From Oscheius tipulae (lineage: Eukaryota > Nematoda > Chromadorea > Rhabditida > Rhabditidae): a stretch of 64,000 nt of DNA. Below are positions 25,862 to 38,803 of this stretch, in pieces. A program made the position numbers and the translations under genes. The stretch spans positions 3,162,001-3,226,000 of the forward strand of contig JASJZH010000006.1 of the NCBI GenBank assembly GCA_037178975.1. Direction: 5' to 3'. The notes beneath the pieces are model-generated. The model saw nothing but the letters and a program-made list of their open reading frames with translations, was not told the origin of the DNA and did no database searches. Position 1 is the first letter of the stretch; each line of letters starts with the position of its first letter.

Positions 25862-28573
25862 GAGAGCAGAGAGTAAGAGGACGCTCGTTCCAGTCACATC
25901 ATTGCCTAAGATGCCAAAATAGTTTTAAGCCTACGTAATTAAGAAAGGAAGTAATGAAGTTATACTTTGTGCTGCTGTGTTCGCGCTATCCCCATGTGTG
26001 AAATCTTGTGGAAATTGTGCGACTTGGGGAAATTGAGGCAGTATATCTCATTCCTGGACAAGGCAATTATTAATCACAATGGGAATGACTACAAATCTTT
26101 CAATCAGTTCCAAAAATAAATGTCTTTTTGGTCACGAAAGATTGTTTGTATAAGCATTCTACACATTGGTTTCGAATTTCCCGTTCACCAATACATTTTG
26201 CATCCAAAAGAAGCGTAGTTTTGCACGCGGAATAGTGTGATCTCTTTTTTGTTCCATTTGCCAGCTGAGTGAATTTTTGCATCCATAGATCCTTGAAAAA
26301 AACGCGGATCTTCGTGTGCTCAAATCGTATAGTGCAGGATACGAACACCGATGGCTCATGCAATCTGCTTGTACTTTTTCTTTTCTTTGTCGACCGCCCA
26401 GGTTCCTGTCGTTATCTAAAATCGCTGTGCTGAACAATGCCATTGGCCGAGATAAATAGGCAAGTCTTCGTTTCGAGATGACCTTCGCGTACGACCTTCA
26501 GTCAACCGAAATCGAAGTCTTAAGTAGGACAGCAGTGTTGCTCACGCTCAGGTTTTGTGGAAAAACATAAGCTTTTTGTCGCCTCGGTACCAGGTTCGAA
26601 CCTGTTCAATGACGCGATTATTTACTTTTCGATTCAGCAGAGTCTGTCATTCGCACATCTGCTTCTTTCCGTATTTGCTCAGCATATATTGCATGCGTTT
26701 CTCTATTGTTTGTGTAGAAGGAGTTTTCTGCTTTATGGCGCCGTTCCAATGCATTGATCTGGCAACTCGGGCCGAAGCCACGCCCTCCACACATTCACCC
26801 GGACTCGTCGTTCACAGCCTGTGGTGCCCTTGGTGGTAGCGCGGGTTCCTCCCTACCTACAACAAAAAACAATCTCTCCCCGCTGCGGAAGGTCGCAGTC
26901 TACAGGCAGCAGCTCTCACTCTCGTCCGCCAATGTCTAACCCCACCACCTACCCCAGTATAAATTCCATAGACTGTCCCCTGAAAGACCAATATGGTATG
27001 TGGTAGACCTAACCCACAGATCATATGGTCCTTCGAGGGAGCTATGCCTAATCAATCCCATCATTTCCGGCTTTTGTGCATGGGCTGCCAAACGAGCTAC
27101 AATAAGAGCTGACGTTTTTACACACAGCTTCGAATAGATGCCAAAAGCATGTCAAACCATTGACTGAATTTTCTGACAGTCCTTTTTCAAACTGTCATAG
27201 AACGTTTTGGTCAATCGATAGCGCAACTCTTCAAATAATCATTCAATTTTCTCATAGCTGCGCGCAAATTTGACCTCAGCGAACAGTTTTATTCCTGTGA
27301 TTCCTCTACATTTGAACGTCACGCACAAAAAAGCTGTGTGCTCAAATAGACAACTTGAAATCGAGATGTTTTTAGACGAGAGACAACACGACAGCCTCTT
27401 CGAGCAATAAAAGTAGCATTAGTGGGATTTGCTTCCGTCAATCGTCTAAGTTTCGCAGCTAAGAGGCTTTCTCAGTTGTTGGCCTCTCCTTCTGGCTGGA
27501 CAAAGAACGTTAACGACAGTCCTCTTCTATGGAGACCAATAAATTGTCGGCCGGACGCAATCGCTGCTGGCAGATTGCACTTTTTTGTTCACACTCTGGC
27601 GGCCACAACCTACAATCACTTGGCAAACGATTTGAAAAAATGGCGCCAAACCTATGCTTGCCCTGTGGTTCTTTTCAAGGCCATTTGCAACACCCGCTGT
27701 GTGCTTTTACTAGCAATACAGGCTAAGGACAGAAACATGTGACGCAGAGAACATTAACACAAAAGCTTTCATCTGAGCGCAAATGAATCAGATCTATGAC
27801 ATTCTGTGCGAGGCAATTTAGAACTGGCGTGCAAGATACAGTCAAACAATAGAAAACAAGCAGCGACGTTGACATTAAATATTCAAGATTCATCTTTATT
27901 CAATGTGAAAGAGCTTAGCTTCAAATTGCTTTCAAACACAGACAGAGTTTCAAACTGCTGCGTTCTCTGCTTTCTGCAGGTTTATCGTGCACAATCGAAC
28001 GACATTTTGAAATTAAAGCGACCATGAACATAGAAGTTTTCAAAATGGACAACTTTTTTAATAAGATGTTTATTGTCACCTCAGTTTTCAGGAAACCTAT
28101 CTAAACAAGACAAGAGTAAACAGGCTAGTACTGACAGATCAAGCCAATTGGGGAGAGATTGAGTCCGTGGAATAATTTTCCTTTAATCAGAAAAGATCGA
28201 TTTTAAAAGAGGCATGCGATTGCATGAGCGCAAACAAATAGATACTTCATTGTCAAGAAAGTATAAAAGAAGTTTGAAAGATGCGGGTACAGAAATGTGT
28301 TAGGTTCGGAAACATGGATTTACCGCTGTGTTGACAAAGCTATCAAACCCGTCTACTACAAGCTTTTGACTCTTATAGAAGTAAGCTCCGAAATAAGAAC
28401 AAACATATCTCTGCGAATTCATGAGAATTTTGTTATATCTAAGGTATCACAACAACAGTGTAAAATTCATTAGCAGCTACTTTGAAATTTTATGTACTGA
28501 GCACAAGGTACTCTTTTTTATTCTTGTGAAAGAGGCTGTTTCGTAGTTTCTGTTGTTTGCGAAACTACTGTAG
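25862..28573. other. Intergenic, nothing recognised
   Basis: About 2.7 kb between the carrier and the serpentine receptor. The left end presumably carries the carrier's 3' UTR; an aaaataaatg signal occurs near 26110. The rest has only short random frames. A palindromic caggttcgaacctg near 26591 resembles a tRNA T-arm but no cloverleaf surrounds it. Confidence 0.4.
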
Positions 28574-29891
28574 CTATACTGAAGGACTACAATTATGTTT
28601 GTAGAATACGGTTTTTAACCTGAGATTTCCAGTCGAGAAAAGAGCTTTGATTCTTGTACGAATGACCGACGATGTCAATAATAAGGCCCATGGCTGGCAC
28701 GAGTACATAAGGTCAATCACGGGATATCTAGGCTCCAGTCAGATTGTTCAAAGCAGAAACTTACGACAGGTCGTTCACAAACATGACAGACTTGACTTCA
28801 CCCAAGTTCGCTATTACTGTCAAGACCTGGATGACAGTGTTCAGCGTGAGGGCTACAAACATCAAAAGAGCAGTGCCAAGCAGACGCAACTCCATATTTC
28901 TCACAGAATGCTGAGCTGACGTCAAATGCTTCTTTTTATACTTACTTTATTTGTATGATTTTTGTACTCTCTTCGCAAGATTAAGAAAATGACCGTGTAC
29001 ATTCCGAAACACAATAGGTTAGCCACTGTTGAGCAGCCAGCATCAATATAGGCAATTAAATGCAAAGTCACTGTTGAATTCTAGATTCAGTAACTTACTT
29101 CGGTTGAAACTGGATCAGTTTCAAGCCGCAGATCGACTTGGCCTGGGAGCTGCATGTATCGTGCCCAGAAAGAGCTGTTAATGAGCGGTGACACTGGGAG
29201 AACGACCAGGAGCGGTAGAAAAAACTGTACTGCTCGAGAAGACCACAGTACGTTTTTCGTCCAATACTGAACAGAATTGTTTTAAACGTTTTGTACTTTA
29301 CCTGCTCATAGTTCATAATGAACAAAGCAGAAGATAATCGGTTTGTTGCAAAGATGACTTGCCCGAGATAAATCACCAATTTTATATAGTAATGAAAGGT
29401 GTTTGTGACAGGCGGCAGATAATCGTACAAAATGGTTCCTGGTTCGATAAGCCAGTTTAACCAGCCATACTTTCTCATTCGGAAGAAGAAAGTAAACTCC
29501 AAGAAGAAGAAAAAATCAGCAATAAACTGGAAAACTTGAGTATTGCTGTCACAAAACTTACGTATGATACAACAAGATGGAAAAAGGAGCCGTTTAGAAA
29601 ATGCTTCTTCTTTCGGTTTGTCAATACCAGACTAATGATAAGTACGTACAAAACCATAGAGAGAGTTGTGAAGCACAAGCATCCTATTTGCAAAGCAGGC
29701 ATTCCCTGAGTTGAGGAGAAGATTGCAATCAAAGTCCCTTTCGAATAGAAAAGTCCCCTTTTCGTGGGAGAGATCAAACTCACTTCAGTGCTGCGAGGGT
29801 CTGATTCCGAGTTAATGAAAGGATGTGGGTAGTAACCGAATGCTGCTCGCCTCATACCATCCCGATTTAATGTTATTCGATTTTGGGCCAT
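28574..29891 (-). CDS. Serpentine chemoreceptor, Srg-like (nematode class gamma)
   Basis: About six exons encode a seven-transmembrane protein. A hydrophilic start (MAQNRITLNRDG) leads to TM1 around GCLCFTTLSMVLYVLIISLV and TM2 around FIADFFFFLEFTFFF. TM3 ends with the signature ATNRLSSALFIMNYEQYW, typical of Srg receptors. TM4 is VQFFLPLLVVLPVSPLI. TM7 shows PVIDLMYSCQPWALLL followed by a basic VIRTRIK. Srg proteins are nematode-expanded GPCRs, mostly thought to sense chemicals in sensory neurons. A tctcttcag acceptor lies two bases before the start codon. The junction between the exon ending near 29092 and the TM5 exon is unsure: an in-phase join needs either a donor inside the previous exon (about 60-nt intron) or an implausible 18-nt intron. 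The rest of the frame is clean. Confidence 0.75.
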
Positions 29892-32332
29892 TTCTGAAGA
29901 GAGAAGTGGAGTCAAGGAAAAGTGAAGAACGGAAAGTAAAGCGTTCGGAGAGCTTTTGAGCCCACTCATAAGTCAAACGAACGAAACTGTGGTCGCGTGT
30001 GGTTTAGATAACTGAAACCATATGGAAGGTGGCGTTTCCTAGATAGCAGTTAGTTTTAGAGCCTCTCTAAGAGTATGCTTGAAAATATTTTGAACGTTTT
30101 TTTAATCAAGGAGTAGCAGATGCTTTGCTCATAAAACGATTGACGGTGATAGGAAGAACAGTTGCTGCCATCTGTTGTTCTTTTGGCCCACATAAGAGTT
30201 CATCTTTTCAAAAGTTATGAAAGACCAAAGTAAGTGTTCTCGATCCCTTTCTTGCTCTCCTGTATCCAATCTGCCCTACTGTGCGGTGTTGTCAAAACGG
30301 AAGGGATCCGTTTTCGCTGACCTGGACTGTTTGGCGGCAAGTGACAACTGTTGGCCAGCCACCGTTTTACCTTTATAGCTCGAAACCGACACCTAATCGG
30401 TTTATGAGCTACCTCCTGTTGCGTAATTAGGCTACAAAGACTGCGACAGTAAAACAGGTGTGCCAGTCACATTCTACTGCAAAATAATTAAGGCCAGAGT
30501 GTTTTACGACGGTCACAACTGTAAACGGAGCAGACTGACATGAGAAACAAGTTTGAAACGTCCGACTAAGAGAAACTGGCCATGGAGAGCAGGAAGGGAG
30601 TTTCTTCCGCTTTTTCAAATGTGTTACACACGCGCTGAGCCCTCCGCTGGAGTTTGCCAAAAGGCGGAGTCAAACTAACTAGAAGGTGATAGATGCTTAA
30701 GGTAAGAAGAAGATTACCACAAAGTGCGCGATACTTCTCACCTCTTGCGGCTACTTTTGGACTCTGCGTGCGCTTCGCACTCTATTCAATACACCCTCTC
30801 ATCCTAACTGCTAACAGTCTAATACCGAGCCGCCCTTGTAACTAACTAATTGAATGCAAAATCCCTCCCACTGTGATTGGAGAAAGTCTCTTTTCCATCC
30901 TACTCCTTGAGCATCTGTGCCAGTTTGGATTGGCGGATAATCTCAACGTAATTAGCCGTTCCCGCGCACCGGATGTGCCTCATTTTAGTATATGAGATTA
31001 AGAGTGTCATGTCAGTCCTTTGTTCATTATGAACTCCATGACAATACAATTGACAGATTAGTGTGAGTGACTCCGACGACGTAATCCCTGTCTGAGAAGA
31101 AAAAGTTACACGATTTCGGATCACTGCTATGAAAATGTTTTGTGGTGCTACTCTCGGGAAGGATTAGAAGGAATCTGCACACGTGGCTTTAGGTATCAAT
31201 GTGAAGAACAGACTATTCATGTATTTGAGGACTCATCCGATGTTATGAACCAAATAAAATGGCAGATCCATACATGTTTGAGTCTTGTGAACATACTGCT
31301 CTACAAAATAGCAAATTATTCGACTTCGAACTGCTGTTTTTTTATCTAGGTGGTTGCTTTCTGACTTCTTCTTTCGTTTGCCCAACTGTGACAGGTGCTG
31401 TTTCTTCAGACATGGATGTACGAGTAATCCCCTCACACCTTTTCACATTACCTAACATACAGCTGTCCACTGCTTGACACGGAACACAATGAATAGCTCA
31501 GAGGTGCGGGGCGTTTGTTCGTGTAGTGTCACATAATTAATCCTTGTAGGGATCAACAATTTTATAACAAAGCCAGAGAGAATGTGAGGAATGTGGCGAG
31601 AGAGCTTGTAAACATCGAAGCATTCTTGAACATCGTATAAACTGTTAGTTCGGATTAGACCCCCGGAAGTCCATATTGTCGGATGCAAAGATGATCTGTC
31701 TTGGTTCTGAAGGTGCACTGCCACCTGTCTTGTGCGTACGCTGCCAATCACTGGCCTGTGTCGGTCATCAAAAGGTCTTTACACCGGAAACTCTCTGAAA
31801 GTAACTCTATCCGAGCCGCCCTTTATCTTACCACAATGAGACACTTCTAATCCGAGACCTTTGCTTTTCAACACAAACTTTGTGGTATACGGTAGCTTTT
31901 AAAATGACCATGTAACTGATGCGTTGTTATTTGCAACAGTCTATTTGACTAGATGCTCGGTCAGACCCAATCAAACGCACCGCAAAGGTAAACAGGTGTA
32001 CTGAATCCGATACGGTAATTGTCAAGACGAGTTGCGTGCGCCGATTAAAGGATAAGCGCTCTTGCTACCTGCCTCTTTCATCTTTAGAGACATCCCTTAA
32101 GGAATATATTTATTGTACAGACTATATCGTGTTATGACATCTGGGTAAGGGTCAGTAGGGGAAAATGTGACATAATTGAGAAGGTATCATGTGGAATGGG
32201 AAAACTATGATAAACCCGAAAAACTACAGGGATGAAAAACAAATGAGAGTGGAAATGGTATGACCAAAGTGAGAGAACGGCTGGAGAGAGATCATTGCCC
32301 CACAACCAGCTGGACAAGACTACAAACATTGC
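29892..32332. other. Intergenic, nothing recognised
   Basis: About 2.4 kb upstream of the serpentine receptor and downstream of the FOXG gene. Short unrelated frames only. It may contain promoter DNA for the receptor (right of 29891), but I see no convincing core element. Confidence 0.4.
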
Positions 32333-33528
<1,196 letters not shown>

Positions 33529-35795
33529 CACTGTGCAGTAGCTTCTGTGTTTAGAGTAGTAGTGAGATGCTAGGAAGAGCTGCAATAGGAGGCGGGACTA
33601 ACCAATGGATCTAGTGAAAGAGGGGCGGAGCGTACAGTAGGGGGTGATCTCGGGCTAAGGATACCAAACAAGTCACCTGTGGACACAATTAGCACTCACT
33701 GGTATGAAGATACCCTAACGGGCAGATTAGTCATTCGTACCTTCGGATATTCTTCAAACGCAATTGTACCGGTGTCACTCATCGGAACCAAGTGACAACG
33801 TTCCCGGAAGGAAAACGAGAAAACAATAGGCAGATCTCACTGACCATCTGTACTGCATTCACCCACAGCACTATCAGAAAAAAAGATTTGAAAAAACGGA
33901 AACAGATTAATGTTGCTATTCGAAAATCATTATTGGAAACTGGGAATAGCTTTGTAACTTGGTGATGAACTAGAAGCTGCTTGTACAAGACGCTTTACAG
34001 CAAGACTACGGTATCAATTAGCAGCGGGAAAAGAGCGGGAGTCTTTGACAAGATGTAGTTTAAATATTGATATGGTGATTGACAGGAACAGCCCGTGCGA
34101 CTACGCTTGCCGTCCTCATCAACACACAACATGCGGAGAAGATGCCACATGATCCTCTTCATCTGGATGAAACTGAAGCATGGAAAGAGTAGGTTGAAGG
34201 AAAATCGTATAAACGAAGTATCTTACTTATAGTAATTTGTTGTTTCGAAGTACAAAAGCGTTTTGCCATGTGTCAAGGGCATGGTAGGAAAAGAATTTCG
34301 ATGCCGAATATCGATTTTCATCACTGCACTGAGGTGTGAAGGTGAACTGTCGCATTTTACTGATCAAGGAGCCAATTAGAACTTTAATGGGTGTGAAATA
34401 AAGACAAAGAAATATTCTAGCTTAATTGAGCAGACGCTACTCCGGCTCAGTTATGAAGAAAACTCTTTGGGGCTGTCAATCGGAGGTTACAATATTCTTA
34501 TATGTTTATTCATCTGCGGATATCTAGCAAGACTGGATTTTTTAAGCTTACTCAGATGTCTTAGTACCACTTCAGAAACCACACACACAATGGCCGACTT
34601 GAATAAATAAACATAAACTGTTATAACAAGGAGAGATTGAGTTACGCTGCGCTTAACGGGGCATGCTCTGCGGGGAGTCGGAAAAACAGTTGGATAGATG
34701 GCATGGCGTAACAGCAAGGATCACATGGCTGTCATAAAAATCCTAATGTTTATAACAGGAACAGAGAGATGACAACAGAGCTGTGAAAAAAGCGTCATTT
34801 GTATAACAAAATTATGTGTTGGACACTTGCATTTTCTTATAAATAGGGCTGCCCTCAATGACGTTCGCCTCTAATTTTACCCATTAGAACGATAAATATG
34901 AACCCTGCGAAGCTTTTATACCCAAATAAGGGGAGAGATGTTCTCTTGGGGATGTCTCATGTGATCGCTTTCATCTGTCAACGTGATCGAGCAGGTGCAA
35001 CCAAAAGTGCGTCGTGGTTCTTGAGGTAACAGACGTAGTACAACTTAATCAGCGAACCAGAATATGACTCTACATAAAACATTCGTTTTATACCAAGGCT
35101 AACATTTTTTGTAATGAAACAGAGTCAAAGCTTAGATCTTTATGGTTAGCAAGTAAGAGTTATGATAGAGACTCGATGGTGATTTTTAAAAACTACAATT
35201 GCTGCATTTATACCTTGATACGGTATCGTACATCCTGATCATGACAAAGTCATTGCGGGACAGTTGAAAGGATTTCCAAAGAAGTGAATTGCTACTTAAT
35301 CATACAGTTAACCGTATCCAATTAATGAGGTTCTTTTCAAGTCGTGCATAGTATCCGGCACGCGCGTTAACTTTTTTATCATTTAACGAGAATAGCTTGA
35401 GACTCATTGGAAGCGTGAAATCGTGACAGATCAAAGAGATGCCGCAACTGGCAATTATGCAGTACTGTAAGATCTTTTAACAACTACTTCCTTGTTTGCT
35501 GTTTTTTCTTCCACTATCTCTGGAGGGCGATAAAAATCAATGAGCCTATCTGACCCGACAATTAGACTCTTGCGATGCCTACATTCTTTCGACCGTGTTT
35601 TGATCAATATCCTGCCTTATCAGTTTCGTTTTCGCACGCTACGTGGTGCGGCTCCCGAACTTTTGGCTCCTTAAACTGTTTCAAAGCTTTAGTGTTCTTC
35701 ATCGGAACACATGCAGTTCTTCTTCTATTGCCAACGAAGTAGACGGAAAAGTAAAGGTAGGGAGTGGGCACACTGTTATCAAACAAGGCGTTTAG
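33529..35795. other. Intergenic region between divergent genes
   Basis: About 2.3 kb separating the FOXG gene (minus) from the gene starting at 35796 (plus). No exon or repeat could be supported. It should contain the FOXG promoter on the left. Confidence 0.4.
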
Positions 35796-38190
35796 ATGTT
35801 GGGTTTTCTTTTAGTTTCGGCCAAGAATAGGGTGCTTCTCCTTGACGGAAACGATGCTTTCAAAAGTTATCTGTACCAGCGGATAGAGATTGAAATAAGG
35901 CAGCCTTTAGAATTAGCTTCTACTTCAAGGTATCGTTTCCGGCAAAACCGTTATATTACTTGTTTCAGTGGAATAGTGACAGATGTAGCGGAATCTTCTC
36001 AAGAAAACCTTCGAAAACGGAGTAAACGCCAGACGAGTCCACGATTTTCCCTAGACGAGGTTTGTTTTCAACTTTAATATTCCTTATCGTACAAGCCATA
36101 TGATCAGGGAAGTGATGTCATGTGTGCTTACAGATCTCCCACTTGTTCCTTCCGATGGTCTCACTGTACAGGGGATCGGCAGCATTGGGTGATCCGATGG
36201 AATTCATTTCTACAGGAAAGAATCGAGTAACATTCAAACAAGGAACGAATGGCTTTCTCTTTCTTCTCATTGGACGGTATAGTGTACAATAAACTTCCCA
36301 CGAAAGAAGAGTTTTAGGACAGACGCAAGTGCTCAACTGATGCAAGACTTTCAACAAACTCTAGCTGTAAATACTGGTCCCTTAATCGAATTGCTTGAAA
36401 ATGATTACAGCTCTCTAAAACAGGCTAAAGATCATATCGTATCTACGATATGTCGACAGATTAGGCACCAAACTATTTTAAATGGTAAGAGGAAGTTTTA
36501 AAAAAGAAGCATAGTTTCAGACGCCGTTGATATCAAAAGGAGTATATATCATAGAAAATCAGTGCAAAAACTGTTTCCTCTGGTGAAATCAATCTGCACA
36601 CAGCTGCAACTATTTCTGGGCAACAACAGGTAAAATATTAAGATCACATGTCATAGTTGTTGTCAGGTGTCTACTCGTCTGTGACAAAAGCGTTCTTCTT
36701 TCTGCACATTCTTCTGGGAATGAAAAACCTCTCCCTCGCTTTTTGGATACAAAAGATTTGCATAGTCTGGTGTCGCAAGTTTCAAGTCAGCTAGGAGAAC
36801 TTAGGAAGCCGGATATTTCGCAGGTACCATATTCTAGTATCAAGTCATCGGAAACTTCAGCTATGGTTACGTTCAAAAACAAGCGTGATACCCTTTTTTG
36901 TCAACGTGATCAGATTCCGGCTGTCACACAATCTCACATTGGTCTGTTTACATCCGACCAAAGCTGATAGATTTATTCGACTGGTGATTCTGATTCTTAT
37001 GCAACTTGAACAAATTTCAACTGGATGTATACTTGGACGGTAAGACACTTAAATGCTTTCTTATTAGCAGACTTCAGCATAATACGCGAGGTTACTGAAA
37101 GCGTCAATGAGTTGACGGTACATTTGCAAGAGTTTGTCTCTGAAAACAAGGATACTCACAACGATTTCCCGTTTCTTAGGAATCCACTGAGAAGTGCCCA
37201 ATATTTCAAGGTAACAGTCTTTTTGGATTTCGTAAACAGTATCTTGCAGGGACTCTGGCTCAAGCTGTCCAATGATCTCAGTAAAGTTACCGACCCCGTT
37301 GCATTTGGCAAGCAAAGCAAACGCTTCTCTTTTCACTCTCTGAAGTCGGCGATTTCTTCTTTTACTCTGGTAGCATCAACACTCTCATTGAAAAATAACA
37401 ATGGCAAGTGTATGCAGGTACGAAAGTCTCCAATCAGACATGTATCATTGTTTGCAGGAGATTCCTCTGAAAACAGATATGCAGTTGAGTCAATGGCGCA
37501 GACAGATCTTGTCCCTTTTACACGAACTTCACAATTTGGCCAAGAAAGATGCGTCTACCTACAAGCTGCCTCTCTTCCAAGATTCCATTCGAAGGATACT
37601 GAAATCGAACCATGAAAAACTGATTTCTGAGTGCTCAATAAGTCAGTTTTCTTTGTCTAACACTACTCTTCTGTATCAGAAGTAGCCGCAGCCGAGATGA
37701 AGTATGATAAATTTTTACGGCCCATTGATCACAAACTAGATATGCTGGGTTATTGCCTCAAGGACACGGAGAAAAACTTGGAAGTCCACTTTGAGTCTGG
37801 TCCGCTATCGTCTTTTCTTTCCACTCAATCTCTTTTTCAGTGGAATTGAAAGAGTCTCTGTCAAAGTGGAGGTCAATGGTTCCTTCGGATTCGTATTGTA
37901 TGGATGTCACCACTGAATCAGGAAGAACTTTCACTGTCTACCAGGTAGCTTTTGTTTTTGTTAATACAAACGGTAATTTCAGTTAACTGGGTCGAAAAAT
38001 GCACAAAAAACCTTAGGTATAAAAGGATTGTTGGGTGCAAGCGGACCAGCACAATTGTTACCACCTGAACTGAGCCTGACAGTCGTCTTCGACAGCTACG
38101 TTCATAAAGAATTGGCCACAAAGCAAATCGAATCTCTTGTCAGACTCCTGAAACCTCAGTTAGCGGAACTTTCTGTCTACTTTGTTTAGT
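35796..38190 (+). CDS. Large unidentified intracellular protein, possibly longin-type (HPS1-like)
   Basis: About a dozen exons chain in frame into a protein of roughly 600-650 residues, ending VRLLKPQLAELSVYFV and a TAG stop. A gcgtttag acceptor touches the chosen ATG. No signal peptide or membrane segment is evident. The start, MLGFLLVSAKNRVLLLDG, and later VTFKQGTNGFLFLLIGR followed by helical segments, look like the beta-hairpin and helix pattern of longin domains in HPS1, Mon1 or Fuzzy proteins. A similar beta strand recurs as LTLVCLHPTKADRF and again as SLTVVFDSYVHKEL, three possible longin-like units. That is only an inference from pattern; no diagnostic motif was seen. The junctions around 36840-37060 are the least certain: I used a gtcatc donor and a gtatac donor to keep the frame. 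Confidence 0.6.
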
Positions 38191-38803
38191 TAGTTGTCTT
38201 GTTACAGTTTTTATATTAAAATTATTTCATAAAATTCATTGTGTGAAAATGACACAACAGCAAGCAAACATATTGGCATGTTGGAGATAGTCCCTATAGA
38301 AAGCATGTGGTGTTAAAAGTCAAAAGTGAGAGAGAGAGATTGTGACTCTTTCTGGGAAGAAGAGGCTCATGGGGTGACCTTTATTGTTGAAAGCGGATAG
38401 GGGTCATTTGTAGCTAGGACATTACCACGGGGCTGGTTCGAATGGCAGTAAGGCGATATTGTGGTTAGAAATAATCACCGTCGACTAGGTTCATACCCAG
38501 AGATTTAGAGGAAAGAATGATTCGGAGAAGAAGTCAGTGAACAAGGGATACATACCATGATAAACGATATTTTCGAATATAACTCTGAACCCGTAGAATG
38601 GCCACGCAAAGACGTTAACACGAGACTAATGGAATCGTGAAAGACAATAGTCTCAAGGATATAAAAAAGGATGAGGGGGACTACATGGGCAGAAGATATT
38701 GGCACAGGGAGAGGAAGGGGGCTCACTTCATGGAAGGAGATAGGATATTCTTTTTGGATACCCTTTTATATACGGTATGACACATTGTGCAGCCCGGAAG
38801 AGT
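38191..38803. other. Short intergenic stretch between convergent genes
   Basis: About 600 bp between the plus-strand gene ending at 38190 and the innexin ending at 38804 on the minus strand. It must contain both 3' UTRs. No further coding signal seen. Confidence 0.4.

Noticed and set aside
26585-26610. tRNA T-arm-like caggttcgaacctg
   Set aside because: It is a simple palindrome without A-box or acceptor stem on either strand.
36199-36225. 27-nt ultrashort intron (gtgatc to ctacag) in the 35.8 kb gene
   Set aside because: The segment is a multiple of three, has no stop and reads naturally (GDPMEFIST), so it is exon.
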